Below are positions 8,524 to 16,594 of a stretch of DNA of 64,000 nucleotides, piece after piece. Source of the DNA: Maribacter sp. BPC-D8 (GTDB lineage: Bacteria > Bacteroidota > Bacteroidia > Flavobacteriales > Flavobacteriaceae); assembly GCF_035207705.1 (NCBI RefSeq), contig NZ_CP128187.1:1798001-1862000 (forward strand), in the 5' to 3' direction. Every line of letters begins with the position of its first letter. Position 1 is the first letter of the stretch. The notes under the pieces are model-generated. The model made no database searches. It was not told where the DNA came from and worked only from the letters and a program-made list of their open reading frames with translations. The translations under genes and the position numbers were made by a program.

Positions 8524-10929
8524 TTAATGAAAACAACTCATTCCGATTGGCGAACCATCAGGAATCTTAGGCGAAGGTATCACTTTGAATAATTCTGGAT
8601 GCTCACCAAATGTTTTAATTCTTTTCACCATTTCTGCACTAATTGCATTTGACCCTGAATCTTTAACCAATTGAAAACTCAACTCTTTTAATTTTTGAGA
8701 TGCAATAGCATTTACCTGCGGATGCACATTGGTATGACCCGCCAAATTCATTATATGAAATAACACTCTAAAATTAATGATGGTCTGGGCTTCGTTCAAA
8801 TAAGCATCTTTCTGCTTCTTATTAATAGTCGCTGCAATCAATTTATCTAAAACCTCATCTAAACCTACATTATCGGTAGCAACTGCTTTTTGCTGAATAA
8901 GCCTTGATGCTTTCTCTGGATGCAATAAAAACGTCAACGTCATATCTGATGCAGTTTCAACAGCTGACAATGCATCAAAAGAAACCCCTGTTTTACCATT
9001 AATAGATTCTCTTGTTCTTGGCGTACCAAAAGCACGTGGCGGAAACAAGCTTAATTTATCTTTAGGTATTGCAATTTCATTTGCATCTAAAGTTTTTAAA
9101 ACAACTTTTAAAGCTTCTTCTTGCATCGCTTTATCTGCAATAGCAACAACTTCTTGTCCGTCACCTTTTATGGCATAGTTATATTCTAATCCTCCTACAA
9201 CCTTTGCTACACCTTCCGTCTGATATCTATGAAAGAAATAAAGTGGTACAAATACATCTTCTAAAACCGAATAAGGCGTACCATCTTGAATATTATCTGC
9301 AGAAAAATTTGCTATAGCCACTTTACGCAGCTTCAGCATATCATCTAATTCTTTACTAACATTAGTACCATTATCCCATAAATGAGCCAATACATGTGCA
9401 CTACCTTGTGGTCGTGCATCTTGATCTGTAATATAACGGAGTCCATCAGCCTTGGCTTTATCTAAAATTTTGTTCAGACCTTCTTTCTCATTTTCTTCAT
9501 TAAAATTCTGATATGAATAAGCCACTGTTACCTTATCCCAATCCCCTATTCCGACTTCATAGGCTTTTGCAAAATCAACTTCACCATTTATTAATGAAAA
9601 CTGCGGATGCGGATAATCCATTACCGATGATTTATCAGTGGTACTCGCCGCATAGTTATGCGCAAAACCCAAGGTGTGCCCGATTTCATGAGCTGACAGC
9701 TGACGAATACGAGCAATTGCCATTTCTAACATTGGTTGGTAGTTATCATCTCTTTCTGCAAAAGGCTTATTCATTAATGCTTGGGCAATTAAAAAATCTT
9801 GACGAATTCTTAAACTACCTAAACTTACATGACCTTTCATTATCTCTCCAGTTCTTGGGTCGGTAATACTACTACCATAGCTCCACCCTCTCGTTGAACG
9901 GTGCACCCATTGTATTACATTATAACGCACATCTAAAGGATCGGCATCGTCAGGTAACATTTTTAATTGAAATGCATCTTTATAACCAATTGCCTCAAAA
10001 GCTTGGTTCCACCAACGACCACCTTCTAAAAGAGCAGAACGTACCGGCTCTGGAGTACCATTATCTAAATAATAAATAATTGGCTCAACCGCTTCGCTAA
10101 CCGCTGCTGTAGGATCTTTTTTCTCTAAGCGGTGTCTTCTTATAAATTGCTTTAAAATATTTGACTCAACGGGAGTCGCATAATCATAATAATTAAAAGG
10201 AGAAGATCCTGATCTAGGGTCAAACACACGTTTTTCATATTTATCATCTGGCAACTCAATAAAAGAATGATGTTCTGCCACCGTAACCAAATTAGCATTT
10301 GGTGCAACACTTCTTATATAACCACCTTTAGCTTCACCCTTAAAAGTCATGGTAACATCAAATTCTACATTTTTAGGGAATGCTTTAGTTCTATCAAGAG
10401 CAAATGCACTTTTTGATTTATCTAAGCTATACGAACCTTGCTCTGTTCTTTTTAAACGGCTGGACACACCATGGGCATCTTGCATTAAAAAATCTGTGAT
10501 ATCAATAACATACGTACCACTTTTCTCTTCTACTATAGGGAAACCGAATAAAACTGATTTAGCAAAAGCCTGCTCTACAGATTTACGTTCTAATTCATTA
10601 TCGGTAATCGCCCTATACTTCATATTCGGCTGAACCAACAATAGCTTGTTACCTGCTTTCTTAAAAAAGACAACTTGTTCATTACCTAATTGACCACGAT
10701 CTAAACCAATATCATTGCTACCGATACCACTACTTAATGAGTAGACATATAAAAACTCTTCATTTAAATTATCAACTTCTAAATAAATTTTGTCGGTATC
10801 GCCATCATAATAAAAATCATAAAGACCTTCGTACTTGACAAAATTTTTCTTTTGATCACTAAACTGTGCTGATAGCATATTAAAGGATAGTAATACCAAC
10901 CCAACCAGAAGTGCGTAATTCTTTCTCAT
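8524..10929 (-). CDS. Secreted zinc-dependent metalloprotease (DUF4953/DUF5117 type)
   Basis: The 801-residue product has a signal peptide ending near SAQ (residues 20-22). The zinc-binding site is HEIGHTLGFAH (H414, E415, H418, H424), an extended HExxHxxGxxH of the metzincin type, followed by a Met-turn M437 in SSVMDYP. The N-terminal 250 residues match the beta-rich DUF5117-like region of these proteins; the C-terminal part is helical. The family is common in Bacteroidota as large secreted or surface proteases of unknown substrate. It is divergent from the ATP-grasp operon (194-base gap) and followed by ltaE. Confidence 0.88.
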   Translation of the reverse strand: MRKNYALLVGLVLLSFNMLSAQFSDQKKNFVKYEGLYDFYYDGDTDKIYLEVDNLNEEFLYVYSLSSGIGSNDIGLDRGQLGNEQVVFFKKAGNKLLLVQPNMKYRAITDNELERKSVEQAFAKSVLFGFPIVEEKSGTYVIDITDFLMQDAHGVSSRLKRTEQGSYSLDKSKSAFALDRTKAFPKNVEFDVTMTFKGEAKGGYIRSVAPNANLVTVAEHHSFIELPDDKYEKRVFDPRSGSSPFNYYDYATPVESNILKQFIRRHRLEKKDPTAAVSEAVEPIIYYLDNGTPEPVRSALLEGGRWWNQAFEAIGYKDAFQLKMLPDDADPLDVRYNVIQWVHRSTRGWSYGSSITDPRTGEIMKGHVSLGSLRIRQDFLIAQALMNKPFAERDDNYQPMLEMAIARIRQLSAHEIGHTLGFAHNYAASTTDKSSVMDYPHPQFSLINGEVDFAKAYEVGIGDWDKVTVAYSYQNFNEENEKEGLNKILDKAKADGLRYITDQDARPQGSAHVLAHLWDNGTNVSKELDDMLKLRKVAIANFSADNIQDGTPYSVLEDVFVPLYFFHRYQTEGVAKVVGGLEYNYAIKGDGQEVVAIADKAMQEEALKVVLKTLDANEIAIPKDKLSLFPPRAFGTPRTRESINGKTGVSFDALSAVETASDMTLTFLLHPEKASRLIQQKAVATDNVGLDEVLDKLIAATINKKQKDAYLNEAQTIINFRVLFHIMNLAGHTNVHPQVNAIASQKLKELSFQLVKDSGSNAISAEMVKRIKTFGEHPELFKVIPSPKIPDGSPIGMSCFH

Positions 10930-11078
10930 TATCTATAAGTTTTGCTTAAAAGTATAGAAAAACTAATGAATGTAAAACAAGAGGACCTAACTAAATTATA
11001 AATACCATACTTGTTAAAAAAGCTATCGAATAATTACAGAATAAAGAAAAATACTATCGATTATTATAAAAATGTCAT

Positions 11079-11108
11079 TTGTTTATTGCTTTTTATCATG
11101 TACCTTTT
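11079..11108 (+). promoter_or_regulatory. Promoter of the ATP-grasp/alpha-E/transglutaminase operon
   Basis: TTG (11079-11081), a 19-base spacer, then TACCTTTT (11101-11108), one mismatch to TAnnTTTG. The predicted transcript starts about 10 bases before the ATG at 11124, leaving almost no leader. A TTG here could open an in-frame N-terminal extension, but as part of the promoter it would not be translated. Confidence 0.6.
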
Positions 11109-11123
11109 AACAAAAGAAAATCT

Positions 11124-12587
11124 ATGACCAACATTGAGAATCAAATTTTTTCTTCTTATCAGAGAAATCCAGATTTATATGATGAAATCTATGATAAGGA
11201 CGGAAAAATCAAGGAGGTGTACCAAAAACTCTTTAAGCTTTATGGTGAACATTCGATTATTGATTATGTCTCATTAAACAATAAAGCCAAGTCTTCTTTT
11301 TTTAATCAAGGAATTACTTTTCAAGTATATGGTGATAATAATGTACAAGAGAAGATTTTTCCCTTCGATTTATTTCCTCGAATAATTGACCCGGTAGAAT
11401 GGGACATTATAGAACGTGGATCTATACAAAGAAGTAAAGCTTTGAATTTATTTCTATGGGATATTTATCATGACAAGAAAATTTTAAAAGATAAAGTAGT
11501 ACCTATAGACCTTATAACATCTTCTGCGAATTACTTGGATCAAATGAACGGAGTAAATCCGCCTGGCGGAATTTATAATCATATTTCAGGTACAGATGTT
11601 ATTAAACATAACGACGGTAAGTATTATGTTCTTGAAGATAATATTAGGTGCCCCTCTGGTGTAAGCTATGTTATATGTAACCGAACTGCTCTTAAAAAAG
11701 CACTTTTTGGGGTATTCAATCAATACCAAACACATACAGTTACCAATTACGCAGAAAACCTTTTAGAGCTTTTAGAATCAGCTAAACCTAAAGGAGTAGA
11801 TATACCTACTGTAGTGGTCATTACCCCTGGTATGTATAACTCTGCATTTTATGAGCATTCATATTTAGCTAAAACAATGGGTGTTGAACTAGTTGAAGGT
11901 CGTGATCTTTTTGTAGAAAACGATTTTGTATACATGAAAACTATTAAAGGACCAGAAAGAGTCGATGTTATTTACCGCAGAATAGATGATCAATTTATTG
12001 ATCCCTTAGAATTTAACCCAGATTCTGTTCTTGGCGTACCTGGCTTGTTCGCTGCATATAAAAAAGGCAATGTCACTTTAGCAAATGCCCCTGGTACAGG
12101 TGTAGCAGATGATAAGGCAGTGTACACTTATATGCCACAGATTATAAAGTACTATTTAGATGAAGAACCTATTTTAAATAATGTACAGACTTACCACTGT
12201 AGTAGACCCGATGAATTAAAATATGTTCTTGAACATATTCATGAACTTGTTATTAAACCAGTTGATGAAGCTGGCGGTTATGGTATCTCGATAGGCAATA
12301 AACTTACAAAAGCTGAAATAGAAAAGGTAAAAGCTGAAATAAAGGCGAGCCCTAGAAAATATGTTGCTCAACCTATTATGTCATTATCTGTACACCCTAC
12401 ATATATAGATGATACAGAATCTTTTGAACAAAGACATGTAGATTTAAGAACGTTTACTGTTCTAGGAAAGGATAAGGAATTTGTTTTAAAAGGAGGGTTG
12501 ACCCGTGTAGCCTTAAAAAGAGGCAATTTAATTGTAAACTCATCTCAAGGCGGAGGATCAAAAGATACTTGGGTACTAAAAAAATAA
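11124..12587 (+). CDS. Circularly permuted ATP-grasp protein (DUF404/DUF407)
   Basis: With the ATG at 11124 (MTNIENQIFSSYQRNP) the protein has 487 residues, the usual size for circularly permuted ATP-grasp type 2 proteins. Motifs seen include GGIYNHISGTDV (about 149-160), YYVLEDNIRCPSGVSYV, PGTGVADDKAVY and the late segment VIKPVDEAGGYGISIG, which holds the permuted glycine loop. The family is predicted from genome context to be an amidoligase that forms peptide or isopeptide bonds with ATP. The next two genes on the same strand (gaps of 9 and 28 bases) encode its standard partners, alpha-E and a transglutaminase-like protein. The substrate has not been established to my knowledge. Confidence 0.9.
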   Translation: MTNIENQIFSSYQRNPDLYDEIYDKDGKIKEVYQKLFKLYGEHSIIDYVSLNNKAKSSFFNQGITFQVYGDNNVQEKIFPFDLFPRIIDPVEWDIIERGSIQRSKALNLFLWDIYHDKKILKDKVVPIDLITSSANYLDQMNGVNPPGGIYNHISGTDVIKHNDGKYYVLEDNIRCPSGVSYVICNRTALKKALFGVFNQYQTHTVTNYAENLLELLESAKPKGVDIPTVVVITPGMYNSAFYEHSYLAKTMGVELVEGRDLFVENDFVYMKTIKGPERVDVIYRRIDDQFIDPLEFNPDSVLGVPGLFAAYKKGNVTLANAPGTGVADDKAVYTYMPQIIKYYLDEEPILNNVQTYHCSRPDELKYVLEHIHELVIKPVDEAGGYGISIGNKLTKAEIEKVKAEIKASPRKYVAQPIMSLSVHPTYIDDTESFEQRHVDLRTFTVLGKDKEFVLKGGLTRVALKRGNLIVNSSQGGGSKDTWVLKK

Positions 12588-12596
12588 AGAAACTAT

Positions 12597-13544
12597 ATGT
12601 TAGCAAGAGTAGCCAATAACTTATTTTGGATGGGACGTTATATCGAACGTTCAGAACACGTAGCAAGATATTTAAATGTAAATTATTTTTCATCATTAGA
12701 TGCACCGAATCTAAAGTCTCAAGATAGACAGTTCGTTCTGCGTTCCATGTTATTCATGGTAGGTGACCCTGAAAAGGATGCAGAAAAATTTTTAAAAGAA
12801 GAAGATGTACTTTATAAAATTGGGCTTGACCCAACGTATGGTGCCTCTATAATCAATAATATAAAATTTGCTAGAGAAAACGCCAATAGCGCACGTGATC
12901 TTATTTCTACAGAACTATACGAGGCCATCAACAAATTTTATCATTTTGTAGTAAACTACCCTAAAGAAGTATTCGTTAAAAACGGACTGCATGATTTTAC
13001 TACACATGTAGCAGAAATGACAGATATTTTAAGAGGTAAAATAAGAGGAACACTTTTACATGATGCCACCTATGCTGTTATTTCAATGGGAATTAATATA
13101 GAGAGAGCCACACAAATTACGAGAATGATCAATGCAAAATATAACGATGCATTACTTTCTCAAGATGGTGAAAACGATAGATTCAGCAAAAGTTTTGAAT
13201 GGACTACTTTATTGAAGTGTGCAGAATCTTATGATATGATGCGCAGATTCTATAAAAAGACCCCAACAAGCATCTCTACGTTAGAGTTTTTAATTTTAAA
13301 CCCTAATTGTCCTAGATCTGTAATGAACTCTTTAAACGAGGTAAACCAGCATGTAAAAATGCTTAATCCCGAAAAGCGTTATAATAAAGATTCTACTGCT
13401 TTTTTAATTGGCAGGGTCAGATCTGAATACGAGTTTAAATATATTGAAGAAATAGACAAGGACATTAAATCATTTATAGAGAATATTCTTAAAAGTCTTG
13501 TGGACATTAGCGACAAGGTAGATGAGGAATTTTTTAACTATTAG
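12597..13544 (+). CDS. Alpha-E domain protein (DUF403)
   Basis: The 315-residue, largely alpha-helical protein opens with the family signature MLARVANNLFWMGRYIERSE and contains RGTLLHDATYAVISMGINIERA in the middle. Its catalytic status is unknown; it nearly always accompanies circularly permuted ATP-grasp and transglutaminase-like proteins, sometimes fused to the ATP-grasp. Here it lies 9 bases after the ATP-grasp gene, which argues for a shared transcript and a shared complex. No signal peptide or membrane segment is seen, so the system is cytoplasmic. Confidence 0.9.
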   Translation: MLARVANNLFWMGRYIERSEHVARYLNVNYFSSLDAPNLKSQDRQFVLRSMLFMVGDPEKDAEKFLKEEDVLYKIGLDPTYGASIINNIKFARENANSARDLISTELYEAINKFYHFVVNYPKEVFVKNGLHDFTTHVAEMTDILRGKIRGTLLHDATYAVISMGINIERATQITRMINAKYNDALLSQDGENDRFSKSFEWTTLLKCAESYDMMRRFYKKTPTSISTLEFLILNPNCPRSVMNSLNEVNQHVKMLNPEKRYNKDSTAFLIGRVRSEYEFKYIEEIDKDIKSFIENILKSLVDISDKVDEEFFNY

Positions 13545-13572
13545 ACGGGTTAAATAAAGTATATTTGTTCTT

Positions 13573-14424
13573 ATGCCGAGAGAATTTGAGATTACCTATA
13601 ATGCAGAGAATATATATGATGATTGGGTGCATGATGCGCATTGGCAATTTTTAATAATTCCGGTAGAAAACGAAAGTCAGTACGAGGTCGAAATTGAGTT
13701 CGAAAACTCGTTATTTGCCCACACTGAAGAATCTATAAACGGGTATGGTTTTAAAACCCTACGCATACATCCGAAGAAAAAATTTAAAAAAATTACTTTC
13801 GAAGCTAAATTCAAATTCAAAAAGGAAGAAGTTGACCCGTATAATTTTAATATAAATCCGGATAATTCAACAGCCTACACCGAACTGCAAAGTTTAGATT
13901 TTAAGATAACCCACGAGCGTTATTTAAAGTTCACTTCGTTCACAACATTAGATAGTGCACGACAGCAACTATTTAAATTCAATACTTCAATTTCCATTTT
14001 CGATAATCTTGAAGCATTAAATCATTGGGTTTTTGAATACATTAAGTTCACCACTGGTGTAACTGAAGTAGACACACCGTTAAAAGATGTTATTTCTAAG
14101 AAAAAGGGAGTTTGTCAAGATTTCGCTCATTTGTTTTCTGCATTGGCGCGAATTAACGGCGTACCAACAAGATATGTTTCTGGCTATCTAGATCAAGAAA
14201 GTGGCTACATGGGCGATTCTCAAATGCATGCATGGGCAGAGGCATTCGTACCAGAGATTGGATGGAAAGGTTTTGACCCTACAAACAATATTTTAGCCAA
14301 TACAAACCATATAAAAGTTTGTCATGGCAAAGACTACAATGATTGCGCACCTTTAAAAGGTATAATCCTTTCGCATGGCAAGCACAAGACAACACATTCA
14401 GTAACTGTTACAAGCCAACGATAG
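13573..14424 (+). CDS. Transglutaminase-like cysteine protease family protein
   Basis: The 283-residue protein has an N-terminal beta-sandwich region (about 1-125, typical of bacterial transglutaminase N) and a catalytic core with the triad C181 (KKGVCQDFAH), H219 (MHAWAEAF) and D235 (GFDPTNN). Bacterial members of this group act as thiol peptidases or acyl transferases. It is the third gene of the operon, 28 bases after alpha-E. The pairing with an ATP-grasp ligase suggests that one enzyme makes and the other cuts or transfers an amide bond. It has no signal peptide. Confidence 0.9.
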   Translation: MPREFEITYNAENIYDDWVHDAHWQFLIIPVENESQYEVEIEFENSLFAHTEESINGYGFKTLRIHPKKKFKKITFEAKFKFKKEEVDPYNFNINPDNSTAYTELQSLDFKITHERYLKFTSFTTLDSARQQLFKFNTSISIFDNLEALNHWVFEYIKFTTGVTEVDTPLKDVISKKKGVCQDFAHLFSALARINGVPTRYVSGYLDQESGYMGDSQMHAWAEAFVPEIGWKGFDPTNNILANTNHIKVCHGKDYNDCAPLKGIILSHGKHKTTHSVTVTSQR

Positions 14425-14488
14425 GTATTCTTAAAATATCTTCCATCCTTATTTAAAAGAGTATTATTTTTACCCAAAATAGAATTGT

Positions 14489-15590
14489 ATGAATATTAAT
14501 ATGGACCATTACAAAGGTCTTATAGATCGCCTTGGTGCGTTAAGGAGGTATCTTTGACATTGATGCCAAATTAATAGAAATAGAGAACGAGCAAGAGAAA
14601 ACCTTGGCACCTGATTTTTGGAACAATCCTCAAGAAGCACAGGCACATATGAAGTTTATCCAGTCTAAAAAACAATGGGTAGACGATTATAACGCGGCAG
14701 AACTTTTGATTGCAGATTTAGAAGTACTCATTGAATTTCATCAAGAAGGAGAAGTTACAGAAGCTGAAGTTGAAAGTCAATACGAAAAGGCTTTGAGCAC
14801 CATAGAGAAGATGGAATTCAAGAATATGCTTTCTGAGGAAGGTGATGAATTACCAGCTGTACTTCAAATTACTGCAGGAGCTGGTGGAACAGAAAGTTGT
14901 GATTGGGCAGCGATGCTTATGCGCATGTACATGATGTGGGCTGAAAAGAACGGTTATAAGATTAAAGAACTCAACTACCAAGAAGGTGATGTTGCCGGTA
15001 TTAAAACCGTTACATTAGAAATTGATGGTGAGTATGCCTTCGGATGGTTAAAAGGTGAAAATGGCGTACATAGATTAGTACGAATTTCTCCTTTCGATAG
15101 TAATGCCAAAAGGCACACTTCTTTCGCATCGGTATATGTTTACCCGCTGGTAGATGATAGTATAGAGGTAGATGTGAATCCTGCTGATATAACTATTACA
15201 ACCGCTAGATCTAGTGGTGCCGGTGGACAGAATGTGAACAAGGTAGAAACCAAAGTTCAATTGACCCACCACCCTACAGGTATTCAAATTTCTTGTTCAG
15301 ATAGTAGAAGTCAACACGACAATAGAGCAACGGCAATGAAAATGCTAAAGTCGCAATTGTATGAGATAGAACTGCGTAAGAAAATGGAAGCACGACAAGA
15401 AATTGAGTCTTCTAAAATGAAAATTGAATGGGGCTCACAAATTAGAAACTATGTCATGCATCCATACAAATTGATAAAAGATGTAAGAACAGGTGAAGAA
15501 ACAGGTAATGTCGACAATGTAATGAACGGCGATATTGATCAGTTCCTTAAAGCCTTTCTAATGATGATGGGTCAGAGAGATGAAGAATAA
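14489..15590 (+). CDS. prfB: Peptide chain release factor 2, with programmed +1 frameshift
   Basis: Translation starts at ATG 14489 and reads 22 codons ([10 protein letters not shown] to RRYL) to an in-frame TGA at 14555-14557. A +1 shift at CTT-TGA-C resumes at GAC 14556 and gives a 366-residue RF2, the normal length. The SPF tripeptide that reads UGA/UAA lies at 200-202 (RISPFDS) and the catalytic GGQ at 245-247 (SGAGGQNVN). RF2 levels regulate their own synthesis: when RF2 is scarce the UGA is read slowly and frameshifting rises. Starting the gene only after the TGA would lose the N-terminal helix. A terminator follows at 15599. Confidence 0.96.
14541..14558 (+). promoter_or_regulatory. 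prfB programmed +1 frameshift site
   Basis: TAAGGAGGTATCTTTGAC: the perfect Shine-Dalgarno-like AAGGAGGT (14542-14549) is followed directly by TAT, the slippery CTT and the TGA-C stop context. Spacing equals that of the well-known Escherichia coli site. The +1 slip occurs on CTT so that GAC is read next. Confidence 0.95.
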
Positions 15591-15598
15591 CATAGAAT

Positions 15599-15629
15599 AT
15601 CCCAATTCATTGATTTGATGAATTGGGAT
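15599..15629 (+). terminator. Hairpin after prfB
   Basis: ATCCCAATTCAT (15599-15610) pairs with ATGAATTGGGAT (15618-15629) around a 7-base loop. The following sequence has only a short T run, so termination may be partial and the ArsC-like gene may be read through. Confidence 0.6.
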
Positions 15630-15652
15630 TTCTAGTATTAAAATTAAATAGC

Positions 15653-15997
15653 ATGATTAAAATATACCATAATTCTAAATGTAGTAAATCTAGAGAAGGA
15701 CTTAAAGTACTTGAAGATTCTGGCAAGACTTTTGAAGTAGTAAAGTATTTGGAAGAAATACCAACAAAAGAAGAACTAAGAAATGTTATTAGTTGTTTAG
15801 ATATTAAACCTATTAATCTGGTTCGAAAATCTGAAGCAATCTGGAAAGAGAAGTTTAAAAACCTATCCTTATCAGACGAAGAATTGATAAATGCGATGAT
15901 AGAGCATCCTAAACTAATAGAGAGACCAATAGTAATAAATGGCAATAGAGCTGTTATTGGCAGACCGGCATCGAACATTGATGCATTGTTAAAATAG
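15653..15997 (+). CDS. ArsC-family (glutaredoxin-type) arsenate reductase-like protein
   Basis: With the ATG at 15653 (MIKIYHNSKCSKS) the product has 114 residues, normal for the ArsC/Spx/YffB family. The single active cysteine C10 and three arginines R58, R91 (RPIV) and R104 (IGRP) correspond by position to the catalytic Cys and the arginines of plasmid R773 ArsC. This favours arsenate reduction with glutathione or a similar thiol, over an Spx-type regulator. No other ars genes are nearby, so a different thiol-redox role is possible. An upstream in-frame ATG at 15623 lies in the prfB terminator and is rejected. Confidence 0.8.
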   Translation: MIKIYHNSKCSKSREGLKVLEDSGKTFEVVKYLEEIPTKEELRNVISCLDIKPINLVRKSEAIWKEKFKNLSLSDEELINAMIEHPKLIERPIVINGNRAVIGRPASNIDALLK

Positions 15998-16084
15998 AAT
16001 TCATTATAATTGCCTAGTTAATTATCTTAACAAAGTATTAACCATAATCAATTAAACCATAGTATAACTTTATAATCTAATCAT

Positions 16085-16594
16085 ATGAAAAAAGTAATAA
16101 AATGTAGCAATCTAAAGGTATTAGCGTTGCTATTAATTCTATTAGGAAGTTCTGAAATTTATGCACAATACGGTTATGGTAATAACGGTTATGGATCAAG
16201 TAGTGGCTACGGTAATGGTAGGCAAAGAAGTTCTATACCTCAGGCACAAACACCTGCCGAACCACCAAAACCTAAAACTGCAGAAGAATTGGTTAATGAC
16301 GAAATGCCAAGAATTTCTGAGGCGCTTGCACTAAATGAATTTGAACAGGCTGTATTAAGTTCTGTTTTAAAGAAATATGTACAAGAGCGTATAGAAGCTC
16401 AAATATTGAAGCTTCCGCCAGAAAAAATGGCTGAAGTATATGAGAATATTACTAAAAGGCAAGATGAAGAATTAAAAGCAGGCTTACCATTAGAAAAGTA
16501 TGAAGGTTTTGTTGCACTACAAAAAGATGGTGTTTCAAAAACTTTAAAGAAGAATAAAAAGAAGAAAAAACGAAAGAAATCAAAAACTGACTAA
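16085..16594 (+). CDS. Small secreted protein with Gly/Tyr-rich head and poly-Lys tail
   Basis: I do not recognise a named family. The 169-residue product has a signal peptide (about 1-27, ending SSEIYAQ), a Gly/Tyr/Asn-rich segment (28-46, repeated GYG), a Pro-rich linker, a helical core (about 62-145, with EQAVLSSVLKKYVQERIEAQ) and a strongly basic C-terminus (KKNKKKKKRKK). The helical core resembles in spacing the periplasmic helical-hairpin proteins of the Spy/CpxP kind, but that is only an impression. Its stop codon is immediately followed by the ATG of the outer-membrane receptor gene, so the two are surely co-transcribed and probably work together. Confidence 0.75.
   Translation: MKKVIKCSNLKVLALLLILLGSSEIYAQYGYGNNGYGSSSGYGNGRQRSSIPQAQTPAEPPKPKTAEELVNDEMPRISEALALNEFEQAVLSSVLKKYVQERIEAQILKLPPEKMAEVYENITKRQDEELKAGLPLEKYEGFVALQKDGVSKTLKKNKKKKKRKKSKTD

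Noticed and set aside
9513..9866. 117-codon plus-strand frame within the metalloprotease gene
   Set aside because: Antisense to the HExxH-containing region; composition is typical of a shadow frame.
11211..11219. AAGGAGGTG inside the ATP-grasp gene, resembling a ribosome binding site
   Set aside because: It encodes KEV in a conserved frame near the N-terminus and no suitable start codon for an independent frame follows; probably chance.
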